A stretch of DNA of 64,000 bases from Clostridia bacterium (GCA_017407325.1 JAFQWV010000007.1:1-64000); one strand, 5' to 3'. Shown: positions 42,633 through 53,459, counted from the stretch's first letter. The notes: generated from the letters alone by a model not told the origin. Program-made: numbers and translations.

Positions 42633-43302
42633 AGATGTAATTTTTGAAAACGTAATGCAAAAGCTTCAAGAGTATAAGAAAAATAAAAAACAAAAAACAG
42701 GTCGTGTTTTAAGCGGTGTTGCTACGATTGTAATATTGATATCCATTTTATTTCCAATCATTTATACGTTTAACAATAATAAAACAAATTCTGTAGAAAG
42801 CAGTAATTCTGCAAGTAAAAATTTTTCAAATCCATTGCAAAACCCTATTGATAAGAGTATTGGGCTAGGCGAAGAAACTAATGACGTTCCTTATATCATT
42901 ACGTATGAAGAATTACTGACTAAACTTAATAAAATGCAAAATTTTAAATCTTTCATACCAAAAATTGATGCTATAACGTCAATATCCGATACAATAAATA
43001 CCGTATACAATCAAACTCACTGGCTCAGTGTTACTTCAAACAGAAAAGAAAGGTATTGGAAGATTAGATATTTTTATTATGGATTCGAAACGATAGAGTC
43101 ATATTATTACGATTATCAGACAAAAGAAGAAGTTGAGTTTAATGGGCAAAAGGGTTATATTTGTTGTGATAGTTACACCTTTGAAGGAGCTGTTAATTAT
43201 TTATTTAATTTAGGAGACGGAGCCGGTGTTGTTTTAACGTACTACCTTTATTATAATGAAATTATTGAACCTGAAACAGTTTTAAAAGAAATCTTTTGTT
43301 AA
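42622..43302 (+). CDS. Single-pass membrane protein, probable anti-sigma factor
   Basis: The 226-residue protein has a short basic cytoplasmic N-terminus (residues 1-30), one transmembrane helix (about 31-50, VLSGVATIVILISILFPIIY) and an outer domain. Position overlapping an ECF sigma gene is the main reason for the call. The N-terminus lacks the HxxxCxxC zinc motif of ZAS-type anti-sigma factors, so the mode of sigma binding would be different. The outer part has no recognised sensor fold. Confidence 0.55.
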   Translation: MKSEDVIFENVMQKLQEYKKNKKQKTGRVLSGVATIVILISILFPIIYTFNNNKTNSVESSNSASKNFSNPLQNPIDKSIGLGEETNDVPYIITYEELLTKLNKMQNFKSFIPKIDAITSISDTINTVYNQTHWLSVTSNRKERYWKIRYFYYGFETIESYYYDYQTKEEVEFNGQKGYICCDSYTFEGAVNYLFNLGDGAGVVLTYYLYYNEIIEPETVLKEIFC

Positions 43303-43303
43303 T

Positions 43304-45043
43304 ATGAAAATTAAGTTAAAAAACGCGGGCATATGCTTTATTAAAACAATTAAAAAACATCCGTTTGCTATTATAATGTGGTTTATAAGTTTATGTTTAT
43401 TAACTGCTCTTATAGTAAATTGCATAAACGAACTTATTTTTCGATTGAGTTACGAATTAAAAGAAATCGGAAATTACGATACGTATTTATATTACACAGT
43501 AGGGCGTGCGTTAAGTGAAGGGAAGCAACCATATCTTGAAATGTACGAAAACAAGCCACCTATGATTTATTTGCTATCTGTAATCTCGTACAAATTATTT
43601 GGCAATTTTTATTTAACAAATATCTGCTCGTTTTTATCTTTTTTGACGATGCTTATCGTGCCGATAGTTTTTTGCATAGTCAGTTGGAAAAATCATAAAA
43701 CAAACTTAATTTTAGGTGTGTTGACTTTAATATTTACGCTTGCGACGTCCCTTTTGTTTATGTTTTTCAGCGAAGAAAAATCTGGCGAAGTTCAAATTGA
43801 AGCGTTCGGTACGGCATGTTTGTTACTCTCAATGCTATTTTGTTATTTAATAGACCTTAAAAAACCTGCTAAATTTTATTCTGTGTGGGTTGTTTTATGT
43901 GGAGTATTCGTTGGCATAGCGACAATGTTTAAAGAGCCGTTTGCCCTTGTAGGCGCAGTCGTATTATTAATGTTTTCGCACAATAAAAGAGATTTGCTAT
44001 ATAGAATTATATTTCCAGCAGTTTGGGCGCTTGTAACGTTTGTAATAATACTTTTGTTGTCAAACTGTTTCGTGCCGTATTTTACTATATATCTAAAAAA
44101 TATGTTTTCGTCGCACATAAGTATATACGGTTCGCCGTTTGAGCGTTTTAAAAATTTAAAAATAATTTTTGATTACTTATATAATTTTTTAAAAATAATA
44201 CCACTTCTTATCGTTGTGTTTTTCATTACTTTTGCATTTAAAGAAACACTTGCGCATTATAGTGATAACGGAATAATTAATGTGTTTTGCAAATTTTCGG
44301 GTGTTATAAAAGCCGTGTTGCTTTTGTATACCGTTTCTTTTGTGGTTGGTTTAGGTGGGCAGTATTACAACCATCACCACGTTTTTGCAATGCCGTTCTA
44401 TTTTGCACTTTTAATGATTTTTGCAGAATCTTTACTAAGTTTGAAAACGGAGCGTATGGCGTTTAAAGAAATAAAACAAGGCTTTTTAACTCATAAATCA
44501 GAGAATAAAAAGACTGAGTCGGAGTTGTTTTCAAAAAAGGTGCTAAAAAACTTTTTTGCGTACTTTGCGTTAATCGTTCTTATCGTAGTTCAGTGCGATG
44601 CGTTTACAAAAACGGAAGAATATATCGACGGTACGGATTGGGTTATTGATATGTCTCATAATACGAAGATAAACGCGAAGTATATTGACGATATTTTAGA
44701 CGCAACAGGAGAAAAAACTTACTTATGGATAGGTTTTAACGGGTATAATCCGTATGCGTATACCAAGCATTTGCCAAGTGGACCGTGCTTTGCTCAAGAC
44801 GAAAATAATTTTAAAGACGAAAACAATTTTTTCGTCACTTCGTTTTTAAGTCAATTAGAAAGTGTAAATATCATAGTAATGAAAAACAATCAATTTGAAT
44901 TAGGCGTAATTTCTGACAAGGTAAGAGATTACGTATTCGAAAATTTCTGCGTTCAACAGCCCGATTGTGTTATAAATGCAGAAATAAATAAACCCGAAAC
45001 TTTTTCACACATAATTCTATATCGAAATAACATATTTCAATAA
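43304..45043 (+). CDS. GT-C fold (GT39-like) membrane glycosyltransferase
   Basis: The 579-residue protein has about ten to eleven hydrophobic helices and a soluble C-terminal part. The first outer loop carries DTYLYYTVGRALSEGKQPY and ENKPPMIYLL, the Asp-containing motif of the dolichyl/polyprenyl-phosphate sugar-dependent glycosyltransferases (PMT/ArnT class). It should transfer a sugar from a lipid carrier to a protein or glycan outside the membrane. It starts one base after the anti-sigma gene stop and is likely co-regulated with the sigma factor. Confidence 0.7.
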   Translation: MKIKLKNAGICFIKTIKKHPFAIIMWFISLCLLTALIVNCINELIFRLSYELKEIGNYDTYLYYTVGRALSEGKQPYLEMYENKPPMIYLLSVISYKLFGNFYLTNICSFLSFLTMLIVPIVFCIVSWKNHKTNLILGVLTLIFTLATSLLFMFFSEEKSGEVQIEAFGTACLLLSMLFCYLIDLKKPAKFYSVWVVLCGVFVGIATMFKEPFALVGAVVLLMFSHNKRDLLYRIIFPAVWALVTFVIILLLSNCFVPYFTIYLKNMFSSHISIYGSPFERFKNLKIIFDYLYNFLKIIPLLIVVFFITFAFKETLAHYSDNGIINVFCKFSGVIKAVLLLYTVSFVVGLGGQYYNHHHVFAMPFYFALLMIFAESLLSLKTERMAFKEIKQGFLTHKSENKKTESELFSKKVLKNFFAYFALIVLIVVQCDAFTKTEEYIDGTDWVIDMSHNTKINAKYIDDILDATGEKTYLWIGFNGYNPYAYTKHLPSGPCFAQDENNFKDENNFFVTSFLSQLESVNIIVMKNNQFELGVISDKVRDYVFENFCVQQPDCVINAEINKPETFSHIILYRNNIFQ

Positions 45044-45045
45044 TC

Positions 45046-45082
45046 AAAATGCACATGAAGATATTATCTTTGTGTGCATTTT
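45046..45082 (+). terminator. Terminator after the glycosyltransferase gene
   Basis: Stem AAAATGCACA / TGTGCATTTT with a 17-base loop, then TAT; T-run is short, so efficiency is uncertain. Confidence 0.55.
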
Positions 45083-45084
45083 AT

Positions 45085-45303
45085 ATTGATGATTTGCAAA
45101 CTTTGTTTGCATGATTTGAAAAAACGAGTTTTTTCATTTCGGTCGTGAACGCTTTGCATTCCGAATTAATATTTAATACGGCAATTTTTCTAAAATTGCT
45201 CGACAACAATGCAAATCGTTTGATTTGCAAATCATGAAAGTTTACTTTCAAATCATGAGCGACTTAGTCGCTCAAATCATGAAGATGAAATCTTCAAATC
45301 ATT
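45085..45303. repeat. Hairpin-array element with reduced core (array G)
   Basis: The left arm has stems GCAAAC/GTTTGC and GAAAAAAC/GTTTTTTC with ATGATTT linkers. The core is CGGTCGTGAACGC...CATTCCG, then GGCAATTTT/AAAATTGC and TCGAC. The right arm has stems GCAAATC/GATTTGC, GAAAGT/ACTTTC, GAGCGAC/GTCGCTC and GAAGAT/ATCTTC joined by AAATCATG. It fills the gap before ruvC. Confidence 0.75.
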
Positions 45304-45323
45304 TATTTTTATTGTAAATGCAA

Positions 45324-45352
45324 TTGACTTTTTGCGCTATTTATAATATAAT
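45324..45352 (+). promoter_or_regulatory. Promoter of the ruvC operon
   Basis: TTGACT and TATAAT (45347-45352) are separated by 17 bases; an overlapping TATAAT at 45342 is too close. No LexA box is seen here, although ruv genes are SOS-controlled in some bacteria. Confidence 0.7.
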
Positions 45353-45381
45353 TTACAATAGATAATTATAGGTGATGAAAA

Positions 45382-45876
45382 ATGGTTATTTTAGGAATAG
45401 ACCCGGGGCTGGCGACAGTTGGTTACGGAATAATTTTAGCGGAGCGCGGTGGGTATAAACCGCTTGATTACGGCGTAATTTTAACGCCGAAAGACGCGCG
45501 TTTTCCTGAAAGACTTCAAATGATAGAGCGTGGAATTTCAACGCTTATCGACAAGTACAAGCCTAACGAAATTGCGCTTGAAGAACTATTTTTCAACAAT
45601 AACCAAAAAACTGCGATAAACGTAGCGCAAGCGCGTGGGGTAATAGTAAATACTTGCTTTCACTACACAGACAAACTTTTCGAATACACTCCACTTCAAA
45701 TAAAGCAAGCGTTAACAGGTTACGGTAGGGCAGATAAACGTCAAATACAAAGCATGGTAACTTCGTTTTTATCTTTAAAAAAGATACCGCGCCCAGACGA
45801 CGCGGCCGACGCGTTAGCCGTCGCGCTGACTCACGCAAACACGGCGCGCTTTTCGTCAAGTTTTGGCATTAAATAA
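45382..45876 (+). CDS. ruvC: Holliday junction endodeoxyribonuclease RuvC
   Basis: The 164-residue RNase-H-fold nuclease cuts Holliday junctions. The acidic catalytic residues are visible: Asp7 (GIDPGL), Glu67/68 (LEELFF), and Asp140 with Asp143 (PDDAADALAVALTH). Length is normal. It is the first gene of the ruvC-ruvA-ruvB-queA-tgt series. Confidence 0.95.
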   Translation: MVILGIDPGLATVGYGIILAERGGYKPLDYGVILTPKDARFPERLQMIERGISTLIDKYKPNEIALEELFFNNNQKTAINVAQARGVIVNTCFHYTDKLFEYTPLQIKQALTGYGRADKRQIQSMVTSFLSLKKIPRPDDAADALAVALTHANTARFSSSFGIK

Positions 45877-45886
45877 AGGGAATATT

Positions 45887-46477
45887 ATGATAGGGTATAT
45901 AAAAGGGAATTTATTACATTACGACGGTGGTGTCGTAATACTTGAAAATAACGGAATAGGCTATGAAATAACTTGCTCTGCTGAAAGTTACGTAAAAATC
46001 GTGAACTCAGGTGGCGGTGCAGTCTACACGTATATGGCTGTTCGCGAAGACGGAGTAAGTTTATACGGGTTTGACAACCTGAACGAAAAATCTATGTTTT
46101 TAAAGCTTATTTCCGTATCGGGCGTAGGACCAAAACTTGGTATGACGGTGCTGTCTGGCATGAGCTTAAGCGACCTTGCGTTTTGCATCGCATCAAGCGA
46201 CGTAAAATCGCTTTCGTCAATCAAGGGCTTAGGAAAGAAAACTGCCGAGCGCATTATATTAGAGCTTAGAGAAGCAATAAGCTTAACCGACGTTCAACCA
46301 ACTACCAAAAAGGCACAACAAAAACCACTTATGAGTGAAGATGCCGAAAACGCAGTTATGGCGCTTATGAGTTTAGGCTATACTCGCGCGGACAGTCAAA
46401 AAGCCGTTGAAAAAGCGGTTGAAAGTGGGGCAGTAGGTTTAGAAAACCTAATTACGGGCGCGCTTAAAAACGTATAA
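45887..46477 (+). CDS. ruvA: Holliday junction helicase subunit RuvA
   Basis: The 196-residue protein begins MIGYIKGNLLHYDGG and has the OB domain (1-63), the tandem HhH domain (VSGVGPKLGMTVLSGMS and SIKGLGKKTAERIILELRE, about 70-140) and the RuvB-binding C-terminal domain (about 150-196). It binds four-way junctions and loads RuvB. ATG 45887 with AAAGGG is chosen; the frame also opens at 45863 inside ruvC. Confidence 0.95.
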   Translation: MIGYIKGNLLHYDGGVVILENNGIGYEITCSAESYVKIVNSGGGAVYTYMAVREDGVSLYGFDNLNEKSMFLKLISVSGVGPKLGMTVLSGMSLSDLAFCIASSDVKSLSSIKGLGKKTAERIILELREAISLTDVQPTTKKAQQKPLMSEDAENAVMALMSLGYTRADSQKAVEKAVESGAVGLENLITGALKNV

Positions 46478-46489
46478 ACGGAGAAATCT

Positions 46490-47569
46490 ATGTTAAAAGA
46501 TGAAGATATCATAAAATCGGGTATGGACGACGACTTTGACGAGCGACTTATAAGTAGCGAAGTAATCGAACGTGACGAGCCTGAAAATATATTGCGCCCA
46601 AAGACTATGGACGGTTACGTTGGGCAGGAAAAGGTTAAGACTAACTTAGCCGTTTTTATCGAGTCTGCAAAAATGCGAAACGAATCGCTCGACCACGTGC
46701 TTTTATACGGGCCACCTGGACTTGGCAAGACTACGCTCGCGCATATTATTGCAAACACTTTAGGTGTGCAAATTAAGGTAACGAGTGGTCCTTCGATTGA
46801 AAAATCGGGGGATTTAGCCGCAATTTTGACAAATCTTAACGAAGGTGACGTTTTATTTATCGACGAAATTCACCGCCTGAACCACAACGTAGAAGAAATT
46901 CTATATCCTGCGATGGAAGACTTTTCGCTCGACTTTATTATCGGCAAAGGACCGAGCGCAAGAAGCGTTCAAATTCCACTTAAGCACTTTACGTTAGTAG
47001 GGGCAACCACGAAAGCAGGTATGTTATCATCTCCACTACGCGACCGTTTTGGCGTTCTTTGTCGTTTAGAGCCGTATACGAACGAAGAACTTGCTGAAAT
47101 AGTTCGTCGTTCGTCTAAAATTTTAGGCGCTGAAATCGAGCCTGAAGGTGCAATGGAGCTAGCGTCACGCAGTCGTGGAACACCGAGAATAGTAAACAGA
47201 CTACTTCGTAGAGTTCGAGATTTTTCACTCGTTTCAGGGCACGACAAAATTACGCTTGCAGACACTAAAAAAGCGCTTTCTCACTTAGAGATTGACGAGC
47301 TTGGTTTAGATAGAACCGACATTGCCGTAATTGAAGCGATGATAGATAAATTTAACGGTGGGCCGGTTGGCTTAGAAACTCTTGCTGCAACCGTAAACGA
47401 AGATGCGAACACTATTGAAGACGTTATCGAGCCGTTTTTATTACAACTAGGCTTTATTTCAAGAACACCGCGCGGTAGGGTTTTAACTGCTGGGGCGTAC
47501 AAGCATTTAGGAAGACCTGTTCCAAAGAGTGCACAAGTATCAATATTTGACGAAAATGACGACGATTAA
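46490..47569 (+). CDS. ruvB: Holliday junction branch-migration ATPase RuvB
   Basis: The 359-residue AAA+ motor has Walker [10 protein letters not shown], Walker B DEIHRL, sensor 1 and the arginine finger region (SPLRDRFG), then a winged-helix C-terminus ([14 protein letters not shown]). Together with RuvA it drives branch migration, and RuvC cleaves the product. Its last codons overlap the start of queA. Confidence 0.96.
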   Translation: MLKDEDIIKSGMDDDFDERLISSEVIERDEPENILRPKTMDGYVGQEKVKTNLAVFIESAKMRNESLDHVLLYGPPGLGKTTLAHIIANTLGVQIKVTSGPSIEKSGDLAAILTNLNEGDVLFIDEIHRLNHNVEEILYPAMEDFSLDFIIGKGPSARSVQIPLKHFTLVGATTKAGMLSSPLRDRFGVLCRLEPYTNEELAEIVRRSSKILGAEIEPEGAMELASRSRGTPRIVNRLLRRVRDFSLVSGHDKITLADTKKALSHLEIDELGLDRTDIAVIEAMIDKFNGGPVGLETLAATVNEDANTIEDVIEPFLLQLGFISRTPRGRVLTAGAYKHLGRPVPKSAQVSIFDENDDD

Positions 47570-48614
47570 CGAAAATACGAATAAAAATAAACCGCTTTCA
47601 ACTTCAGATTTTGACTATTATTTACCCGAGGAATTGATAGCGCAAACTCCTGCAAATCCAAGGGACAGTTCAAGGCTTTTGCACTACGACGGAAAAAACG
47701 ATAAAGTCGAACATTTGATTTTCAGAGATATCGAAAATCTTCTAAAAAGTGGCGATTTACTCGTAATCAACACGACGAAAGTCTATCCTGCGCGTATGTT
47801 TGCAAAAACGGACTTTGGTGGAAAGGTGGAAATTTTGCTATTGAAAAGGCTTAATTTAACCGATTGGGAAGTCCTTGTAAAACCTGGTAAAAAGGCTAAA
47901 ATCGGCACGAAATTAACCATTTCCGACGAATTATCGCTAGAAGTTTTAGGTAGAACTGAAACGGGTGAAAGGGTTGTTAAATTTATATACGACGGCGTTT
48001 TTGAAGACATAATTTCAAGAATAGGCGAAATGCCACTTCCACCGTATATTACAGAAAAACTAAAAGATAAAGACAGATATCAAACTGTTTATTGTAAAAA
48101 TCAAGGAAGTTCAGCAGCCCCAACTGCAGGTCTGCATTTTACCTTAGAACTAATGGAAAAATTAAGGAATAAGGGCGTAGAGTTTGCAGAAGTCGAGCTG
48201 TGCGTAGGTTTAGGTACGTTCAGACCTGTAAAGGTTGATGACGTAACTAAGCACGAAATGCACTCTGAACACTATAAAATAGACGCTGAAAACGCAGAAA
48301 AAATTAATAAGGCAAAACGCGAAGGAAGAAGGGTAATTGCAGTTGGAACGACAAGCGTAAGAACGCTTGAAACGTGTGCAAATATTGACGGCACGGTTAC
48401 CGCTTGCGAAGGGGATACTCAAATTTTTATTTATCCACCTTATAAGTTTAAGTGTGTAGATGCGCTTATAACTAACTTCCACTTGCCAAAATCAACTCTT
48501 ATAATGCTCGTTTCTGCGCTTTTAGGGAGAGAAAAAACACTTGCAATTTACGATTTAGCCGTTTTAGAAAGATATAGATTTTTCAGTTTTGGCGACTCAA
48601 TGTTTTTAGAATAA
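47556..48614 (+). CDS. queA: S-adenosylmethionine:tRNA ribosyltransferase-isomerase QueA
   Basis: The 352-residue enzyme adds the cyclopentenediol part to queuosine precursor in tRNA. Landmarks are [45 protein letters not shown] and [12 protein letters not shown] 47556 overlaps ruvB by 14 bases and is chosen since the conserved part begins about 16 codons later. Its partner tgt follows, which supports a complete queuosine step here. Confidence 0.94.
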   Translation: MTTINENTNKNKPLSTSDFDYYLPEELIAQTPANPRDSSRLLHYDGKNDKVEHLIFRDIENLLKSGDLLVINTTKVYPARMFAKTDFGGKVEILLLKRLNLTDWEVLVKPGKKAKIGTKLTISDELSLEVLGRTETGERVVKFIYDGVFEDIISRIGEMPLPPYITEKLKDKDRYQTVYCKNQGSSAAPTAGLHFTLELMEKLRNKGVEFAEVELCVGLGTFRPVKVDDVTKHEMHSEHYKIDAENAEKINKAKREGRRVIAVGTTSVRTLETCANIDGTVTACEGDTQIFIYPPYKFKCVDALITNFHLPKSTLIMLVSALLGREKTLAIYDLAVLERYRFFSFGDSMFLE

Positions 48615-48621
48615 AAATTAG

Positions 48622-49764
<1,143 letters not shown>

Positions 49765-49869
49765 CAAAAAAATAAACTAAAAGTGTAAAAATAGTGTATA
49801 AATAGATGCTTTTAGTTGCTTTTTTGGGCAAATTTTATTAAAATATTATCAAACTCAAGGAGATTAAAA

Positions 49870-50403
49870 ATGGATTTATTTAAATTATTAGCAGATGCAA
49901 GCGAAGCCGTTTCCTCAAGTGCTGAAGGGACTACGGGCGCAAACACAGGTACGCCTTGGACGTCGTTTTTAGTTTGGGGTGGATTGTTTGCGATTATGAT
50001 TGTTTACTTGTTTATAAGTAGCCGTCGCAGAAAGAAATATCAAGAAGAAGCGCAGCAAAAGCTTAACTCTATTGCACCGGGCGATACCATTAAGACTATC
50101 GGTAGAATTTGTGGTGTAGTTCAAGAAATTTTGCCAGACGGCTCTATCGTTTTATTGACAGGTAGTGAAAACTATCCAAGTTATATCAGAATTGACAGAG
50201 AAGCTATTGCAGAATTCAGAAAGGCTAACGAAGAAAATGCCGATCCGTTTGAAGAAGCTTCACTAAATTCTGAAAGCGAGCAAGTAGAAGAAAAAGCTTA
50301 TGAACCACAAGCTGAAGCTGAAGTAGCTCAAGAAAACGTTGACGTTATTGAAGAAGCACCACAAGACGAAGAAGAGATTCCGTCAGATGGAAATAACGAC
50401 TAA
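49870..50403 (+). CDS. yajC: Preprotein translocase subunit YajC
   Basis: The 177-residue protein has one transmembrane helix (residues 31-50), the YajC core (RRRKKYQEEAQQKLNSIAPGDTIKTIGRICGVV) and a long acidic tail rich in Glu/Ala (about 125-177), longer than usual. It assists SecDF at the membrane. ATG 49870 with AAGGAG is chosen over an in-frame upstream start at 49816. secD and secF follow after one other membrane-protein gene. Confidence 0.88.
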   Translation: MDLFKLLADASEAVSSSAEGTTGANTGTPWTSFLVWGGLFAIMIVYLFISSRRRKKYQEEAQQKLNSIAPGDTIKTIGRICGVVQEILPDGSIVLLTGSENYPSYIRIDREAIAEFRKANEENADPFEEASLNSESEQVEEKAYEPQAEAEVAQENVDVIEEAPQDEEEIPSDGNND

Positions 50404-50411
50404 ATTTGATT

Positions 50412-50439
50412 AAAAACGCTGATTTTTCAGCGTTTTTTT
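50412..50439 (+). terminator. Terminator after yajC
   Basis: AAAAACGCTGA / TCAGCGTTTTT with a short T-rich loop and a T7 run. Confidence 0.85.
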
Positions 50440-50497
50440 CATACTTTAAAAAACGAAGGCATAAATTATATAAAAAGCAAAAAGCGGAGATGCAATT

Positions 50498-50854
50498 TTG
50501 GAAAAGAAATCAGTGTTTTTTATAGGTTTGTTAATATCGTTAGCTGTAACACTTTCGTTAATACTTGTTTTTTCATTGCTATGTCAAGCATTCAATTTTT
50601 CTGAAACGGTGGTGAAAATTATCAATCAAGTAATTAAAATTTTAGCAATATTTATCGGTGCAAGGTTTTGTATTAGAAATAAAGGTGCGCTCTACGGCTT
50701 GCTGTTTGGGTTAATTTATGGAATTTTAACTTTTTTGATTTTTGGGCTGCTTTCTAAGTCCCTTGTTTTTGATATAAGTCTGTTATTAGAAGTTCTTTAC
50801 ACGGTGGCAGTAGGCTTATTCTGTGGGATAATGAGTGTCAATTTCAAAAGATAA
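50498..50854 (+). CDS. TIGR04086-type four-helix membrane protein
   Basis: The 118-residue protein has four hydrophobic helices. The third begins with the conserved GALYGLLFGLIYGI glycine-rich helix of the TIGR04086 (YrzE-like) family, and the placing between yajC and secDF is typical of Clostridia. Function is unknown. Start is a TTG with GGAG eight bases upstream; the nearby ATG is in another frame. Confidence 0.75.
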   Translation: MEKKSVFFIGLLISLAVTLSLILVFSLLCQAFNFSETVVKIINQVIKILAIFIGARFCIRNKGALYGLLFGLIYGILTFLIFGLLSKSLVFDISLLLEVLYTVAVGLFCGIMSVNFKR

Positions 50855-50897
50855 AATACGCCTTGAAAAAGATAAAAAAATAGGTAATTTAGTCTTT

Positions 50898-50931
50898 GCG
50901 GAAACGGTTAGCCCGTTTACCGCATTTTTTT
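50898..50931 (+). terminator. Terminator before secD
   Basis: GCGGAAACGG pairs with CCGTTTACCGC with one mismatch, then a T7 run. Confidence 0.7.
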
Positions 50932-50984
50932 ATCTAAAAATTAGTAAAAAGTCGGTAAAAGTTAGGAAAAAGTTTAAAAAACTA

Positions 50985-51013
50985 TTGACTTTAAGCTTAT
51001 CTTATAATATAAT
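50985..51013 (+). promoter_or_regulatory. Promoter of secDF
   Basis: TTGACT and the second of two overlapping TATAAT boxes (51008-51013) are 17 bases apart. Confidence 0.7.
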
Positions 51014-51092
51014 GTTTAAGTATAGTTAGCGCAGTATGCGCATTTATAAAATTAACTGTAAATTTACTTTTCACGAAAAATTTGGAGGCTTT

Positions 51093-52373
51093 ATGAGTAA
51101 GACGAAATCAATAGTCATCATATTCGTATTGACGGTCCTTATTGCGTTGACTGCAGTGGCAACTTTCGTAAGTTTCCCAATCCCAAACAGCGTAAAAGAC
51201 TACAATTCGATTATGAGCCTTATTGGAAAAGGCATTGATTTATCAGGTGGTTATTACGTAGTATTGACACCTGAAGGCGAAGATACGTCAGAAGACGTGT
51301 TGGATAGGGCAATGAACATTTTGAGAACGAGACTTGATAACAAGGGTTACACCGAAGCTACAATCTCCGTTCAAGATATGAATAAAATTCGTATTGAAAT
51401 TCCAGAAGTTGATAACGCTGAAGAAGTGTTGCAAGTTATCGGTAGCACAGGCGAACTAACTTTCCAAGACGCTGCAGGTAACGTTTTATTAACGGGTGAC
51501 GATATCGAATCTGCATATGCAGGCTACGACAACGACAACGGCTACGTTTGCGTTATGAATTTTACCTCTAGTGGCGTAACTAAGTTTAGCGAAGCAACCA
51601 GAAGAATTTTAGACGACGAGCTTGAAGATAACGCAATGTATATCTATCTTGGTGACGAAGTTCAATCTGCACCACAGGTAAACGAACAAATTACAAGCAG
51701 TTCTGCTCAAATTACGTTCGGTCAAGATGCAACTCTCGATCAAGCTCAAGCAATCGCGTCAGTTATTGAAAGTGGTAGACTTCCTATCGAATACACGGTA
51801 AGTGAATCTAGATCAATTTCTGCTCGTTTAGGTGAAACTGCAATTTCTAAAAGTTTAATTGCAGGTGCTATTGGTCTTGCAATTATCTTCATTATCATGA
51901 TTTTCTTCTATCGTGGTATGGGTGTTGCAGCAGACGTTGCGCTTGTAATCTACACGCTTTTATACATTATTCTTCTTGCTATCGTACCTAATATTCAACT
52001 TACTTTACCGGGTATTGCAGGTATTTTGCTTTCAATCGGTATGGCAGTTGACGCTAACGTCGTAATTTTCGAAAGAATTAAAGACGAATACCGTAGCGGT
52101 AAGACTGTAATAACTAGCGTAAACTCTGGTTTCAAGCGTGCAATCATTACGGTTATCGACTCTAACGTAACGACAATCTTAGCAGCTATCGTGCTTTGGA
52201 TACTTTGTCCGGGTACAATCAAGGGCTTTGCAATTACGCTTCTTATCGGTATCGCACTTTCAATGATAACTTCTATTTTCGTAACTAGGGGATTATTAAA
52301 GGTATTCTTACCGTTATCTAAAAAGCAAGATAAATTCTTCAACCTTAAAAAGGAGGTAGAATTAGATGCTTAA
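51093..52373 (+). CDS. secD: Protein translocase subunit SecD
   Basis: The 426-residue RND-type protein uses the proton motive force to pull secreted proteins. It has an N-terminal membrane helix, IDLSGGYYVVLTPEG, a short P1 outer domain with the QDAAGNVLLTGDDIESAY and LGDEVQSAPQV segments, and a C-terminal bundle of five helices (about 260-420). ATG 51093 with GGAGG is the start; an upstream in-frame ATG lacks a site. It overlaps secF by eight bases. Confidence 0.95.
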   Translation: MSKTKSIVIIFVLTVLIALTAVATFVSFPIPNSVKDYNSIMSLIGKGIDLSGGYYVVLTPEGEDTSEDVLDRAMNILRTRLDNKGYTEATISVQDMNKIRIEIPEVDNAEEVLQVIGSTGELTFQDAAGNVLLTGDDIESAYAGYDNDNGYVCVMNFTSSGVTKFSEATRRILDDELEDNAMYIYLGDEVQSAPQVNEQITSSSAQITFGQDATLDQAQAIASVIESGRLPIEYTVSESRSISARLGETAISKSLIAGAIGLAIIFIIMIFFYRGMGVAADVALVIYTLLYIILLAIVPNIQLTLPGIAGILLSIGMAVDANVVIFERIKDEYRSGKTVITSVNSGFKRAIITVIDSNVTTILAAIVLWILCPGTIKGFAITLLIGIALSMITSIFVTRGLLKVFLPLSKKQDKFFNLKKEVELDA

Positions 52374-53409
52374 TTTACAAAACAAACAATTTAAAATCGT
52401 TGAAAAGTTTAAAATATTCTTGGCAATCTCACTCGTAATTATCCTTGCAGGCGTAGTAATGCTTTTTGTTAAAGGTATGAACGTAGGTATCGACTTTTCG
52501 GGTGGTGCTAAATTAGAAATTCAATTATCTTCGTTTGCAGGAGATAGCGACGCTCGCGATATTATCGACGGCGAAGTAAGTAAGTTCTTACAAGAAAGTG
52601 GATTGAAAAAGGTAGGTGCTGTTCAAACTTCACCAAGTGAAGGTGGCGTAACTTACGAATACCGTCTTTCTTACTATCATAACGGAGATTTAAAAACGGC
52701 TGAACAAGAGCAAGAGTTTATGGCGTTTATTCAAGGCGATTTGTACGACGACACTAACAACGGTTTATGTGGCGAATTACAAACTAAGCTTGACGAATTA
52801 TTTAAGACGAACGAAACTTTAGTAGCAAAGGGTGCAGTTTTAGACGAAAACGCAGTTACTGCTCATACCGTAGGTGCAACTGCAAGTGGCTCGCTTTTAA
52901 GAAACGCTTGTATCGCACTTTTAGTTGCAGTCGTAATAATGCTTATCTATATCGTTATTAGATTTACTCTATCAAGCGCGCTCGCATCAATCTGCGCACT
53001 CGTTCACGACGTGTTAATTATGATTGCACTTACCGTAATTTTCCAAATTCCGGTAAACTCAACGTTTATTGCTGCAATCATCACAATCGTAGGTTACTCA
53101 ATCAACGCAACAATCGTTGTATTTGACAGAATCAGAGAAGAGTCTAAGCAAGAATCTAACAAAGATAAGACTGACGCTGAAATTGCTAACTACTCAATCG
53201 TAAAAACCTTGGGAAGATCAATTCTTACCACTTTAACAACACTCGTAATGGTATTATTCCTTGCAATCTTCAGTGTTTCAACCATTAAAGAATTTATTAT
53301 CCCAATCATCTTTGGTTTGATTGCAGGTGCGTATTCGTCTGTATTCCTTGCATCAAGCTTCTGGACTATCTTCAGAAAGGTAGGCAAAAAATCAAAGAAA
53401 AAGGCTTAA
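52366..53409 (+). CDS. secF: Protein translocase subunit SecF
   Basis: The 347-residue partner of SecD has FVKGMNVGIDFSGGAKLEIQL at the N-terminus, an outer domain of about 110 residues, and a five-helix bundle with ITIVGYSINATIVVFDRIREE. SecD and SecF are separate here as in many Clostridia, in contrast to fused SecDF of Bacillus. AAAAAGGAGG lies in the end of secD for coupling. Confidence 0.95.
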   Translation: MLNLQNKQFKIVEKFKIFLAISLVIILAGVVMLFVKGMNVGIDFSGGAKLEIQLSSFAGDSDARDIIDGEVSKFLQESGLKKVGAVQTSPSEGGVTYEYRLSYYHNGDLKTAEQEQEFMAFIQGDLYDDTNNGLCGELQTKLDELFKTNETLVAKGAVLDENAVTAHTVGATASGSLLRNACIALLVAVVIMLIYIVIRFTLSSALASICALVHDVLIMIALTVIFQIPVNSTFIAAIITIVGYSINATIVVFDRIREESKQESNKDKTDAEIANYSIVKTLGRSILTTLTTLVMVLFLAIFSVSTIKEFIIPIIFGLIAGAYSSVFLASSFWTIFRKVGKKSKKKA

Positions 53410-53423
53410 TAGCCGTAAGTTAA

Positions 53424-53459
53424 AGCAATGCGGACGAGAACACTCGTTCGCATTTTGCT
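53424..53459 (+). terminator. Stem-loop between secF and recJ
   Basis: AGCAATGCGGACGAG pairs with CTCGTTCGCATTTTGCT with one wobble. The T-run is weak, so partial read-through into recJ is possible. Confidence 0.5.

Noticed and set aside
45324..45381. SOS control of ruvC-ruvA-ruvB
   Set aside because: No CGAACN4GTTCG-like site is seen in the promoter region.
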